Assembly: GCA_947570215.1 (NCBI GenBank)
Contig: CANOTO010000006.1
Coordinates: 74,819 to 136,112, forward strand
DNA length: 61,294 bases
Direction of reading: 5' to 3'
Origin: an uncultured Clostridia bacterium
GTDB lineage: Bacteria > Bacillota > Clostridia > Christensenellales > CAG-314
In this document: in pieces, positions 26,964-35,613 of the stretch
How positions within the stretch are numbered: position 1 is the first letter of the stretch
How the letters are laid out: each line of letters begins with the position of its first letter
Program-made: the position numbers and the translations under genes
The notes under the pieces: generated by a model
Databases searched by the model: none
What the model was told of the DNA's origin: nothing
What the model saw: the letters and a program-made list of their open reading frames with translations, nothing else

Positions 26964-27734
26964 ATGATAAAAATTTCTCCCTTATTTTCGGGAAGCAAGG
27001 GTAATTGCACTCTTGTACAGTCGGACGAAGCCAATCTGCTTTTGGACTTGGGCTACGGCTACAAGCAGATATTGTCCGCTCTTGCCCAACATAATCTTAC
27101 TCCGTCGGATATAGACGGGATAGTTGTAACGCACGAGCACAGCGATCACGTTTCCGCTCTGCAATATTGGGCGCGCAGGTATCGTACCGAGGTGTTTGTT
27201 CCGAGCTTGATTTCCGACTACGTAAGCGCGTATTCGTATTGCGGAACGGTAACGCCTATTCAAGGCAGCTTTGCGGTCAAGGATATCGACGTGGATTTTT
27301 ACGAATGCAGTCACGACTCGCGCAGCTGCTACGGTTACCGTTTTACGTCGGACGGCCTGTCTGCCGCCAGTGTGACGGACACGGGAAAAACCGATGCAAA
27401 ATTGGTTGATTTTCTCTTGCCGTGCGTAACGGTGCAGCTTGAGAGCAATCACGACGAAGATATGCTGTTTAACGGGCGTTATCCGTATTTTCTTAAACGT
27501 CGCATATCTTCGGATTTCGGTCATTTGTCCAACAAGCAGTCGGCGGAAGTATTGGCTTTGCTGTTAAACGGGAATTTGAAAAACGTAATATTAGCGCACC
27601 TGTCCGAACAGAACAACACCAAAGAATTGGCGTTCGGCTCGGCAGTTGGCGTATTAAAGGATAAAGGAGTAGTTGAAGGAAGGGACGTTTCGGTTTATGT
27701 TGCCGATCAGTATTTCAACGGTATAACTGTATGA
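26964..27734 (+). CDS. walJ: MBL-fold hydrolase, WalJ/YycJ family
   Basis: A 256-residue metallo-beta-lactamase-fold protein. The N terminus SPLFSGSKGNCTLVQ and the metal motif THEHSDH (His57, His59, Asp61, His62) are typical of WalJ/YycJ, a putative exonuclease linked to the WalKR region and DNA replication/cell division. The ATG at 26964 is chosen since the family starts MIKISPLFSG; its ribosome site is weak. The TGA stop overlaps the next ATG. Co-location with rlmH two genes on is also found in many Bacillota. Confidence 0.88.
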   Translation: MIKISPLFSGSKGNCTLVQSDEANLLLDLGYGYKQILSALAQHNLTPSDIDGIVVTHEHSDHVSALQYWARRYRTEVFVPSLISDYVSAYSYCGTVTPIQGSFAVKDIDVDFYECSHDSRSCYGYRFTSDGLSAASVTDTGKTDAKLVDFLLPCVTVQLESNHDEDMLFNGRYPYFLKRRISSDFGHLSNKQSAEVLALLLNGNLKNVILAHLSEQNNTKELAFGSAVGVLKDKGVVEGRDVSVYVADQYFNGITV

Positions 27735-28639
27735 ATAAACGAATTTGCTACGAAAGAAACGATTTGGGACTGTCTTTCGCCACGGTAACGCTCGCCACGT
27801 TGTTATACGCGTTTGCGTCCGCTATTGTCGCGCAGATCTTTAACCTTCGGGAACAGTATTGGTGGAGTATAGTTCAGTTAACGCTTAATACTCTCGTTAT
27901 AGGCGCGTCGGCTATTGTTTACGCCGCAATTACCAAGACGGATTTCGTCAAGGCTACTACCTTGAATAAAAAACCGCTGCCGGCGCATATAGGCTGGGGA
28001 GTATTAGCTACGGCGTTCCTTATCGTTATGATGGTCCCGCTTAACGACTGGATAATGGAAGGTATCGTCAAGCTCGGGCTGAAAAAGCCGACCGTAAATA
28101 TCGACTTGGATATATATTCTATGATAGCGATAGCCTGTATTTTGCCGTCGTTTACCGAAGAAATTGTTTTCCGCGGAACGGTCGCTCAGTCCCTGGCAGG
28201 AAGCAAAAACAAGCTTGCTTCGTTAGCGGTGGTCGGCGCTTTGTTTTCGCTGTTTCATATGAACCCCGCGCAAACCGTTCATCAATTCGTATTGGGCGCG
28301 TTTATGGCTTTGCTGGTGTTTCGCAGCGGAAGCATTTGGACCAGCGTTATCGTGCATTTGTTCAATAACCTTACCGCCGTTATTCTCGATTTTGTCGGGG
28401 CGGACGCGTTCTTTCAAGCCAACTCCGTTTGGCTGTTCTTTGTCGGTCTTGCGGGTTTTGCCGGAGCCGTTGTAGGATATCTGTTTACTACCAAAAGCAA
28501 ATGGGGCGTGCGCTCCGAGAGCGACGAAACCGAAAAGGCAGGTCAAGCAAAAAGCGTCGCCGCGTCCAACGCGTGTTTGGGCGTTGCCGTCGGCATTTGC
28601 GGCGTGATGTGGATTTTGAGTCTGTTGGTGTCGGAATGA
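27731..28639 (+). CDS. CPBP-family intramembrane metalloprotease
   Basis: A 302-residue membrane protein with about eight helices and the CPBP (Abi/CaaX protease-like) motifs: EEIVFRG (glutamates of motif 1), FSLFHMNP (motif 2 His) and HLFNN (motif 3). Family members act in bacteriocin self-immunity or prenyl-type protein processing; the role here is unknown. It overlaps walJ by four bases (ATGA) and rlmH by four, so the three are translationally coupled. Confidence 0.88.
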   Translation: MNKRICYERNDLGLSFATVTLATLLYAFASAIVAQIFNLREQYWWSIVQLTLNTLVIGASAIVYAAITKTDFVKATTLNKKPLPAHIGWGVLATAFLIVMMVPLNDWIMEGIVKLGLKKPTVNIDLDIYSMIAIACILPSFTEEIVFRGTVAQSLAGSKNKLASLAVVGALFSLFHMNPAQTVHQFVLGAFMALLVFRSGSIWTSVIVHLFNNLTAVILDFVGADAFFQANSVWLFFVGLAGFAGAVVGYLFTTKSKWGVRSESDETEKAGQAKSVAASNACLGVAVGICGVMWILSLLVSE

Positions 28640-29106
28640 AAATAAAAATCGTCGCCGTCGGCAAAATAAAAGAAAGCTTTTACAGGGAAGCCGTTGCGGA
28701 ATACGTTAAGAGACTGTCCCGTTATTGTACCGTCGAAATTGCGGAGATTGCGGAGTGCTTGTATAACGGCGAACCGAACGTTAAGGAAATAACAAAAATT
28801 ACGGAAACGGAAGGCAAAGCGATTTTGTCAAAGACGGAAGGTTTCGTAACCGTTCTCGATATAAACGGAACGGAGCTGACAAGCGAAAATCTGTCTCGTT
28901 TAATGTCCGAGAAAAAACAGAATCATTCGGTATTTACTTTTGTAATAGGCGGAAGCTACGGATTATCCGAAGAAGTAAAACGTCAGTCGGATTTGCGTCT
29001 GTCGTTTGGGCGCATTACTCTGCCCCATATGCTGTGCCGAGTGGTTTTGTGCGAACAGTTGTACCGCGCGGAATGTATAGCTCGTAACGTAAGCTATCAC
29101 AAGTGA
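28636..29106 (+). CDS. rlmH: 23S rRNA (pseudouridine1915-N3)-methyltransferase
   Basis: A 156-residue SPOUT methyltransferase that modifies helix 69 of 23S rRNA. MKIKIVAVGKIKE at the start, FVIGGSYGLSEEVK in the knotted cofactor site and the C-terminal ECIARNVSYHK are family hallmarks. The start ATG overlaps the stop of the CPBP gene (ATGA). Confidence 0.96.
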   Translation: MKIKIVAVGKIKESFYREAVAEYVKRLSRYCTVEIAEIAECLYNGEPNVKEITKITETEGKAILSKTEGFVTVLDINGTELTSENLSRLMSEKKQNHSVFTFVIGGSYGLSEEVKRQSDLRLSFGRITLPHMLCRVVLCEQLYRAECIARNVSYHK

Positions 29107-29114
29107 CTTAATTG

Positions 29115-29142
29115 TTGACAAATTCGTAATGTGTGGTACAAT
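29115..29142 (+). promoter_or_regulatory. Promoter of the hydrolase-DUF951-lepB operon
   Basis: TTGACA, 16 bases, TACAAT, ending 26 bases before the next start codon. Confidence 0.8.
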
Positions 29143-29168
29143 ATCGCTAACTGATATCGTAGGTGTTT

Positions 29169-30806
29169 ATGGAAATTTTAACTACGCAAGCGTTGTGGGA
29201 GAATTATAATCCCGCCGAAGAACCGTTGGAAGCCAACGTATTCAAAACCGTCGAAAAGGACGGTCTTGTTACCAAGCAATTGTATTTTACCGGACGAACG
29301 GTCGATAACGACGTGAAAACCCGCGTTTACGCGGTTGTATGTCACAAGAATACTCATTCCGTCAAGCAAGGCGTTTTGCTGATAGGGAATTACCGTCAGC
29401 CTATCAATCTCGGCGACTTGGAAGAGCTTGCAAAACAAGGCTTCGTAGCTATGGCAATCGATTTTGCGGGGAGAAATCCCAAGGGCATGCACACCGTGTA
29501 TACGGACGCGTTGGATTACTGCAACGCCGACGTTGCGCCCAGTATGTTCGAAATCACCGACACCGCGCGTGAAACCAAATTGTACGAATACGCGCTGAAT
29601 TGCCGCCGCGCTGTAACATATATGCTGCAATCGGAAAAAATCAAGGGCGTATCCGTCGTTACTATCGGCACGGGCGTATACGTCGGCGCTATTGTAATGG
29701 GCAAGGATCGCCGTTTGACCAACGGAGCGGTGCTGTTCGGCAATTTTACGCGCGATTTCCCCGAAAACGACAAGGATGACGTTGTGGACGCGGACGACGC
29801 CGAGAGCCTGATGCGTCACTTGGAGTACGATAAGGCGCGGCAAACTTGGATAATGGGGCTTGCTCCGCAAACCTATTCGTTGGAGATAGCCATCCCTCTG
29901 TACGTTATCAATTCCGCAAACAGTCCCAACGTTGATGTCGAGCAGTTAAACAAGATGGCAAGCCGTCTCAACGCCGATTGCCGTTATTTGGTGCTTCCCA
30001 ATTCCTATAATTACGTTACGGACAAGTATTTCGAAGGACTTGTCAAGTGGCTTAAAGGCGCTCGGGTTCCGTCGCCGCTGCCGTTAATACCCGCTACGGA
30101 CGCAAACGGCGACTACTGCTTAAAGGTAAAAACGTCGTCGTCCATCGCAAAAACTTCCGTTTGGTATTGCGCAAACGCAGACTGCAAGGCAAAGTATTGG
30201 AGAACTGCCCGGCTGAGCCGCGAAGGAGACTACTATGTTGCCAAACTCGACTTGTACGACAAGCAAAACGAGATATTGGCGTTTGCATTATTCGACAGAG
30301 AAGTCGCCACTTCTACGCCGTTATTGCGCGAATCGGTAACGGTATCGCGCGTAAAGGTTCCAAACAAAAATATTTTCAGCGGAAACGCCAATCAAACGCT
30401 GTTGCGTATGGACAAAACGGACAGGAGCTTGAACGTGCGCTTGGAGCAGCAGTTGGTGGAAGGATATTTGGGCATAGTAGGAGCTGTCGGCAAGGCGTTG
30501 GCTACATTTGCCATAAGCGACAAAAGTATATGCAATAACGCCGCGTTGACTTTGGGATTCGACGTATGCTGCAGTATCCGTCAAAGTCTTACCGTTACGG
30601 CGGTAAAAAACTACGGCGAAGAGTACGAAACGTTATCGCAAACAATTCCGCTTATAGGCGACGGCAAATGGCAGCGCATAACCGTAGAACGCGAAAACTT
30701 CCGCCGAACGGACGACGGAAAGCAGATTTCGGAAGAAGACGTAATAGATCTTATAATAGTGTCCGCCGAGCAAGACATAATTGTCAACAATGTGTTTATA
30801 GTATGA
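29169..30806 (+). CDS. Alpha/beta-hydrolase-like protein lacking the usual nucleophile Ser
   Basis: A 545-residue cytoplasmic protein. Residues 1-300 follow the acetyl-xylan-esterase/dienelactone-hydrolase pattern (GVLLIGNYRQPINLGDLEELAKQGFVAMAIDFAGR; later AIPLYVINSANS). At the nucleophile elbow it reads VVTIGTGVYVGA rather than G-x-S-x-G, so the catalytic serine appears absent. Residues 320-545 look like beta-sandwich modules, the last similar to a carbohydrate-binding or laminin-G-like fold (LGFDVCCSI ... IPLIGDGKWQRITV). The role is unknown, possibly a binding protein or pseudo-enzyme. A GTG at 29163 is a possible start two codons upstream. The stop overlaps the next ATG. Confidence 0.6.
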   Translation: MEILTTQALWENYNPAEEPLEANVFKTVEKDGLVTKQLYFTGRTVDNDVKTRVYAVVCHKNTHSVKQGVLLIGNYRQPINLGDLEELAKQGFVAMAIDFAGRNPKGMHTVYTDALDYCNADVAPSMFEITDTARETKLYEYALNCRRAVTYMLQSEKIKGVSVVTIGTGVYVGAIVMGKDRRLTNGAVLFGNFTRDFPENDKDDVVDADDAESLMRHLEYDKARQTWIMGLAPQTYSLEIAIPLYVINSANSPNVDVEQLNKMASRLNADCRYLVLPNSYNYVTDKYFEGLVKWLKGARVPSPLPLIPATDANGDYCLKVKTSSSIAKTSVWYCANADCKAKYWRTARLSREGDYYVAKLDLYDKQNEILAFALFDREVATSTPLLRESVTVSRVKVPNKNIFSGNANQTLLRMDKTDRSLNVRLEQQLVEGYLGIVGAVGKALATFAISDKSICNNAALTLGFDVCCSIRQSLTVTAVKNYGEEYETLSQTIPLIGDGKWQRITVERENFRRTDDGKQISEEDVIDLIIVSAEQDIIVNNVFIV

Positions 30807-30988
30807 TTGCGTATTCGGTTGGGGACAATATAACTACGCGCAAACCGCACGCCTGCGGATGCTCCGATTGGCAGATACTGCGCGTGGGCGCGGATTACAA
30901 GCTTAAGTGCTCTAAATGCGGGCGCGTAATAATGCTTGACAGCGTTAATTTTCACAAGGCGGTAAAAACGGTAAATAATGACAAATAA
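30803..30988 (+). CDS. DUF951 small zinc-ribbon-like protein
   Basis: A 61-residue protein of the DUF951 family (about 60-70 residues, widespread in Bacillota). KPHACGCSDWQILRVGADYKLKC is followed by SKCGRVIML, giving the CxC-W and CxxC pattern. The function is unknown; it probably binds zinc. The ATG at 30803 overlaps the stop of the preceding gene (ATGA), and its end overlaps the lepB start by 11 bases. The longer frame from 30566 is out-of-frame read-through of the neighbour. Confidence 0.85.
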   Translation: MIAYSVGDNITTRKPHACGCSDWQILRVGADYKLKCSKCGRVIMLDSVNFHKAVKTVNNDK

Positions 30989-31730
30989 CGACGAACAACT
31001 CAATAACGCGACGGAAGCGGAACCCGTCGTAACTGCAAACGAACAACCCGCCGAATTGCCGACGGCGGAAGGTCCTGCTGTCGAACAAATAAATAAAGAC
31101 GTTCGGCGTAAACGAGTAGACACAGCGCTGAACGTAGCCATTTGGGTTGCGATAGCGGTACTTATCGTTTTGGTGATTTTGCGGCTGTTCGTATTTACCA
31201 ATATAAGGATTGTCGGCGAATCCATGTCCGACACCTACAATGCCGGCGACGTTGTGACCGTAAATAAAACGAAGTCTATCAAGCGCGGAGCGGTAGCCGT
31301 ATTTTATTCCAAGGACGTAGACAACAAATTTCTCGCCATGTTCGCTTCTCCCGAAGACAGCGCCGAAGGCGGCAAGTACGAAAAGTATATTAAGCGCGTA
31401 GTGGCGGTGGCCGGGGACAAGCTGTGGGTGGAACGCGCCGACGGAAACGAAATGTACCGAGTAGTAATCGAAACGTCCGACGGTACTCAATTGCGGGAGG
31501 ATTACTACAAGCGCGGTAATACGGTTGTATCCGAACGGCTAATCTGTAACGATTCCGCCGTTGCCGTTACAGGCATAGGAAAGGTTTTATTCGAGACAAG
31601 CAGGGACAATCCGTTCGTCGTATCCGAAGGGCATTTCTTTGCTATGGGAGACAATAGACTGAACAGCTACGATTCCCGTTCCTTCGGCGAAATACCCGTA
31701 AGCCGTCTGTTCGGAATAGTCATAAATTAG
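30978..31730 (+). CDS. lepB: Signal peptidase I
   Basis: A 250-residue type I signal peptidase, which removes signal peptides from exported proteins. A cytoplasmic acidic tail (1-45), one membrane helix (50-73) and the S26 boxes follow: VGESMSDTYNAGD with nucleophile Ser82, YIKRVVAVAGD with general-base Lys139, and GDNRLNSYDSR. It overlaps the DUF951 gene, so probably shares its promoter at 29115. An uncommonly long N-terminal tail rich in Asn, Glu and Pro is noticeable. Confidence 0.95.
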   Translation: MTNNDEQLNNATEAEPVVTANEQPAELPTAEGPAVEQINKDVRRKRVDTALNVAIWVAIAVLIVLVILRLFVFTNIRIVGESMSDTYNAGDVVTVNKTKSIKRGAVAVFYSKDVDNKFLAMFASPEDSAEGGKYEKYIKRVVAVAGDKLWVERADGNEMYRVVIETSDGTQLREDYYKRGNTVVSERLICNDSAVAVTGIGKVLFETSRDNPFVVSEGHFFAMGDNRLNSYDSRSFGEIPVSRLFGIVIN

Positions 31731-31796
31731 ACGCGCTTGTTGAAAGATACGGGTTGCCGACCGTAACTCGCCGTATAGCCGATTATAATTCTTGAG

Positions 31797-31828
31797 AAAA
31801 ACAACGATTAAAGTCGTTGTTTTTTTTT
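31797..31828 (+). terminator. Terminator after lepB
   Basis: ACAACGA pairs with TCGTTGT (A-T extended to 9-10 bp), followed by T9. Confidence 0.88.
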
Positions 31829-31873
31829 GTTTTGCAAGTATATTTTGTTTTTTATTACGGAAAAATCTATCTT

Positions 31874-33283
31874 ATGAAGGAAAATTCTCTGAAAAAATTT
31901 CTTAAAATTTTCGACGGTGACGACGACGTCAAAATTCGCGACATAGATTGCGGAATCAAGCTTACGGTAGTTTGTCTGGACACGATGGTAGACGACAAAA
32001 AGGTCAGCGACTACGTGCTTCAGCCGCTTGCGTATGTTAAGCAAGCGGAAAGCTTATTGGAAATCCGTACCAAATTGGCAACAGGGTCGGTAGTCGTCAA
32101 GATTGCGAGTATAGCTTCTGCGGTGGAAAATTTCACCAACGGCTATACGTTGATTTTCGATAACGGCGAATGCATTGCCGTCGATACGCGTACGACGGTC
32201 GGACGCGGCGTAATCGAGCCGCCCACGTCGATGGTGCTGCGCGGTCCGCGCGAAGGCTTTGTGGAGGATATCAAGGTAAATCTGACGCTGCTGCGCAAGC
32301 GCCTTAAAACCGCCAACTTCAAAACGGTCAATTTAACCGTTGGCAAATATACCAATACGGCGGTAAGCGTTTGCTATATCGACGGAATCGCCGACAAAGC
32401 CATTGTCGAACGCGTGACCCGGCAGCTGCAGTCCGTTTCTACCGACGGTATTATGGACAGCAGTTATTTGGCGCGTTATCTCGACACTCACAAGACCGCG
32501 CTGTTCCGTAGAATAGGAATAACGGAAAAACCCGATATTGCGGTCGCCAAAATGTTAGAAGGTCGTATAGCCGTCATATGCGACGGCTCGCCTATGGTAT
32601 TGACTGTTCCGTATCTTTTTGTGGAAGATTTGCAAAGTCCGGGCGACTATTACGAAAACTCTACTATGACGGTGGTAAGCAGAACGCTGCGGCTTATAAG
32701 CGTACTTGCTTCGGTGTTGCTGCCCGCGCTGTACGTATGCTTGCAGGTGTACAATTATCAGATTATACCGCTTAAATTTTTGGTTACCATTCTCAACGCT
32801 TCGGAAGCCATACCTTTTTCGCCTATGGCGGAAATGCTGCTTGTGCTTATTATTTTCGATATTCTGCGCGAAGCCAACCTGCGTATGCCGTCGGCGGTAG
32901 GAATATCGCTGTCTCTCGTCGGAGCTATCGTTCTCGGCGACGCGGCGGTTAAGGCGGGTTTGCTCGGCGCGCCCGCGGTAATGATAGGCGCGCTGTCCGG
33001 CATAGGCTTGTTTACGCTGCCGGACAATACGTTGGTACTGTCGCTGCTAAGGCTTATCATAACCTTTCTCGGCGGACTTATGGGACTGTTGGGCGTGACG
33101 CTCGCTCTTATGGCTACGCTGCTGTATATGTCGTCTTTGCAATATGCCAAAACGCCCTATCTCGCCCCCTTCGCTCCCAATATTCCGCAGGATAGGCAGG
33201 ATGCGGTAGGACAAAATCCCGTTCCCCAAATGACGAAGCGTCCTCGGTCCATTCCTACGGACAACAAAACAAGGAGAGGCTAA
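31874..33283 (+). CDS. gerAA: Spore germinant receptor subunit A
   Basis: A 469-residue GerA-type protein (GerAA/GerKA/SpoVAF family). Its soluble N-terminal domain (1-260) and membrane C-terminal half form the nutrient-sensing channel in the spore inner membrane. Signatures seen are GRGVIEPPTSMVLRGPREGFVED, the loop NPDIAV-like KPDIAVAKMLEGRIAVICDGSPMVLTVPYLF, and LREANLRMP. The ATG at 31874 starts just past the terminator and has only a weak GGA site, so translation may be low or sporulation-specific. It overlaps gerAB by one base. Confidence 0.95.
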   Translation: MKENSLKKFLKIFDGDDDVKIRDIDCGIKLTVVCLDTMVDDKKVSDYVLQPLAYVKQAESLLEIRTKLATGSVVVKIASIASAVENFTNGYTLIFDNGECIAVDTRTTVGRGVIEPPTSMVLRGPREGFVEDIKVNLTLLRKRLKTANFKTVNLTVGKYTNTAVSVCYIDGIADKAIVERVTRQLQSVSTDGIMDSSYLARYLDTHKTALFRRIGITEKPDIAVAKMLEGRIAVICDGSPMVLTVPYLFVEDLQSPGDYYENSTMTVVSRTLRLISVLASVLLPALYVCLQVYNYQIIPLKFLVTILNASEAIPFSPMAEMLLVLIIFDILREANLRMPSAVGISLSLVGAIVLGDAAVKAGLLGAPAVMIGALSGIGLFTLPDNTLVLSLLRLIITFLGGLMGLLGVTLALMATLLYMSSLQYAKTPYLAPFAPNIPQDRQDAVGQNPVPQMTKRPRSIPTDNKTRRG

Positions 33284-34392
33284 TGGATAAAAACAGAGTA
33301 GGAATAAATCAGATAGCGTTGTTGTATCTTTTGTCCATCGCCGGCGGAAAATTTTTGACTTTACCGTCTATTCTTGCTAAGGACGTAGGTCACGACAGTT
33401 GGCTTGTGCTGGTATTCGGCTTTTTGTGGGACGCAATTTGCCTGTGCTTTTTATTGTGGGCGATTAAACTCAATCAAAGCGGCAAAATGGATCTGGCGGC
33501 TATTCTTAATAAAACGTTATCCAAGGTAGTTACCAAAATAGTAATGGTATTGTTTTTCGTGATATTTATTATTCGCGCCAACATTTTGTTGGCGTCTTGT
33601 TACAAAACCTTTGCGGTGACCTTTGACGTAAGCACCAATTGGATAGTGTTCGTTTTACCGATAGCGTTTTTATCTTTTTTTGCTATAAAGCTCGGCTTCA
33701 ACGCCATAGCGCGAACGTCGCAGCTACTGTTCGGCATAATTTTTATCTCCGTATTATTTTTGGTGCTGTCGCCCGTATCTCAGGTAAAGATTAGTTCTCT
33801 TTTGCCGATAGGCGAAGCGGGATGGGGCAAGATAATAGGGGATTCCTTTCTGCGCGGCTTTTGGTTTTCCGATTATCTGTTCGTTTATTTTGTGTGGGAC
33901 AGTATAAAGGTAAAAAACAACAAAGTATACGCGCCAATAATGTTAGGCTTTGCAGTGGGCGTAGCGTTGACTGTCTGTATGAACGCTGTTTTCGTGGCGT
34001 TATACGGAAGTATGGCGTCGGAGTTTGACTTGGCGATGAGTAAAATCGGCGTCTATTTCGTATCCAATTCGTCCAACGGACGTTGGGATTGGCTGACGCT
34101 GTCAATCTGGCTTACGTCGGTATTTTTGAAAATAATAGTATTTATTTTCTGCGCGTACAGAAGTTTGGAAAAGCTATTCGAATTCAATCCGAACAAGCTA
34201 AACGTTGTGGCGTTGATTTTTATTGCGCTTACGCTAATGCTGCCTATGCTGATATCGTCCGAAACCGTATTGTTAACTGTGGTAGCGTGGGGGTTGATTC
34301 CGTTCGCTTTCGTTCAATACGCATTGCCGATATCGCTGCCATTCCTGACCAAATTGGCCAATAAAAAAACGGAGACGGTAAAAAATGAGTGA
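33283..34392 (+). CDS. gerAB: Spore germinant receptor subunit B (permease-like)
   Basis: A 369-residue APC-superfamily membrane protein with about ten helices and the GerAB N terminus (INQIALLYLLSIAGGKFLTLPSILA, conserved GGK-FLxLP type). It binds the germinant, by family knowledge an amino acid or sugar. It overlaps the last base of gerAA and eight bases of gerAC. Confidence 0.93.
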   Translation: MDKNRVGINQIALLYLLSIAGGKFLTLPSILAKDVGHDSWLVLVFGFLWDAICLCFLLWAIKLNQSGKMDLAAILNKTLSKVVTKIVMVLFFVIFIIRANILLASCYKTFAVTFDVSTNWIVFVLPIAFLSFFAIKLGFNAIARTSQLLFGIIFISVLFLVLSPVSQVKISSLLPIGEAGWGKIIGDSFLRGFWFSDYLFVYFVWDSIKVKNNKVYAPIMLGFAVGVALTVCMNAVFVALYGSMASEFDLAMSKIGVYFVSNSSNGRWDWLTLSIWLTSVFLKIIVFIFCAYRSLEKLFEFNPNKLNVVALIFIALTLMLPMLISSETVLLTVVAWGLIPFAFVQYALPISLPFLTKLANKKTETVKNE

Positions 34393-35506
34393 TATAAAAC
34401 GGATTATAACTTTTTTGATTGTAATAGTCGCGGTAATGCTTGTGGCTTCCAGCTTTGTCGGCAGCAACATCATGGACAGAGCGATAATAATAGGTTTGGG
34501 AGTAGACCTTCGCGAAGAAGGAGTCAGGCTTACCGCCGAAGTGGTCAGTCCGGGAAGCAGCGGCGAAATGGCGGGTACTTTCAGCAAGACGGTATCGGCT
34601 AACGGACAGAGCGTCGGACAAGCGATACAGCGCATAGCGGAGCTGACAGGCAAGGAAGCTTCTCTCGGAAGGTGCCTGATACTTATGCTCGGTCAGGACT
34701 TGTATGAAAATCAGGATTTTTCCGACGTAATAGATTACTTTATCAATTCCGATAGTTTCAAGGAAAGCTCGGCAATCGTCTGCTGTCAGGGAAGCGCCGA
34801 AGACTTAATAAACAAAGGCTCGGTACTGTCGCAGAGCGTATCTCTCGCCGTTTCGGCGTTGGTGCAGGATCAAGCAAATAAAACGGCAATTGTAACCAAT
34901 AATATATTGGAGTATGCGTTAAGTCAGCGGGATTTGTTGAAAACGGGTTTTATCAATAAGGTAAAGTACGTGGAATCGGACAATTCCGACCCGCAAAATC
35001 CCGATAAAGACCAAGGCTATTTCGCTATGGACGAAATTGCCGTATTCCGCCAAAACCGATTGGCGTGCGTACTCGACCGTGAAGAAATGCGCGGATTCTC
35101 GCTGTTCGAAGATTCCGTTTTGGGAGATACGTTTTCGTCTAAGGCTTCGGGCAAGCTGCTTACTCTCAATATCAACAGCAAGAAGGTTAACAAAAAGCTC
35201 AAAGACGACGAGATAACCGTCACAATAAAGCTGTACGCCAAGCTTGCCCGCAACGACAGCGCGGATATAGAAGGCGTGTTTATAGCGCAGGACGAAAAAG
35301 AAATTCCCAAGGAGACCATCACCGACGTAACGGAACAGGTACGGGTATTGGCGCAGGCTTTATTGGACAAGCAAACGGAATATAACTTCGACGTATTGGG
35401 CTTGCACGATTTGTACCGACAAAAATTCGGCAGCAGCAAGCAGTTGGACGACAAGCCTATGGAAGAATTTAAGGTGAACTTGGAAGTGGAGATAAAGGAA
35501 AAATAA
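34385..35506 (+). CDS. gerAC: Spore germinant receptor subunit C, without lipobox cysteine
   Basis: A 373-residue GerAC-family protein, normally an outer-face lipoprotein of the spore inner membrane. The family start is usually GCWDxxE...GiGiD; here it reads SFVGSNIMDRAIIIGLGVD, with Ser where the lipid-carrying Cys should be (codon AGC rather than TGC). The remaining hallmarks are intact (SARTV-like TFSKTVSANGQSVGQAIQ, LGRCLILMLGQDLYE, the C-terminal ALLDKQTEYNFDVLGL). It may be held by an uncleaved N-terminal helix. It is the last gene of the operon, followed by a terminator. Confidence 0.9.
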   Translation: MSDIKRIITFLIVIVAVMLVASSFVGSNIMDRAIIIGLGVDLREEGVRLTAEVVSPGSSGEMAGTFSKTVSANGQSVGQAIQRIAELTGKEASLGRCLILMLGQDLYENQDFSDVIDYFINSDSFKESSAIVCCQGSAEDLINKGSVLSQSVSLAVSALVQDQANKTAIVTNNILEYALSQRDLLKTGFINKVKYVESDNSDPQNPDKDQGYFAMDEIAVFRQNRLACVLDREEMRGFSLFEDSVLGDTFSSKASGKLLTLNINSKKVNKKLKDDEITVTIKLYAKLARNDSADIEGVFIAQDEKEIPKETITDVTEQVRVLAQALLDKQTEYNFDVLGLHDLYRQKFGSSKQLDDKPMEEFKVNLEVEIKEK

Positions 35507-35529
35507 CGTCTATTCGGCAGCAATGACAG

Positions 35530-35568
35530 TACGCGCGTTTCCTTGCGGAAAAGCGCGTATTTTGTTTT
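35530..35568 (+). terminator. Terminator of the gerA operon
   Basis: ACGCGC and GCGCGT, with further TTCC/GGAA pairing inside, followed by ATTTTGTTTT. Confidence 0.75.
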
Positions 35569-35575
35569 ATTCGGT

Positions 35576-35604
35576 TTGACTGTAAAAAAGAATTGTGCTA
35601 TTAT
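35576..35604 (+). promoter_or_regulatory. Promoter of the ATP-grasp/aminopeptidase/phosphomutase operon
   Basis: TTGACT, 17 bases, TATTAT, only about 10 bases before the ATG at 35614, so the transcript has an almost absent leader. Confidence 0.72.
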
Positions 35605-35613
35605 TTTAACCGT

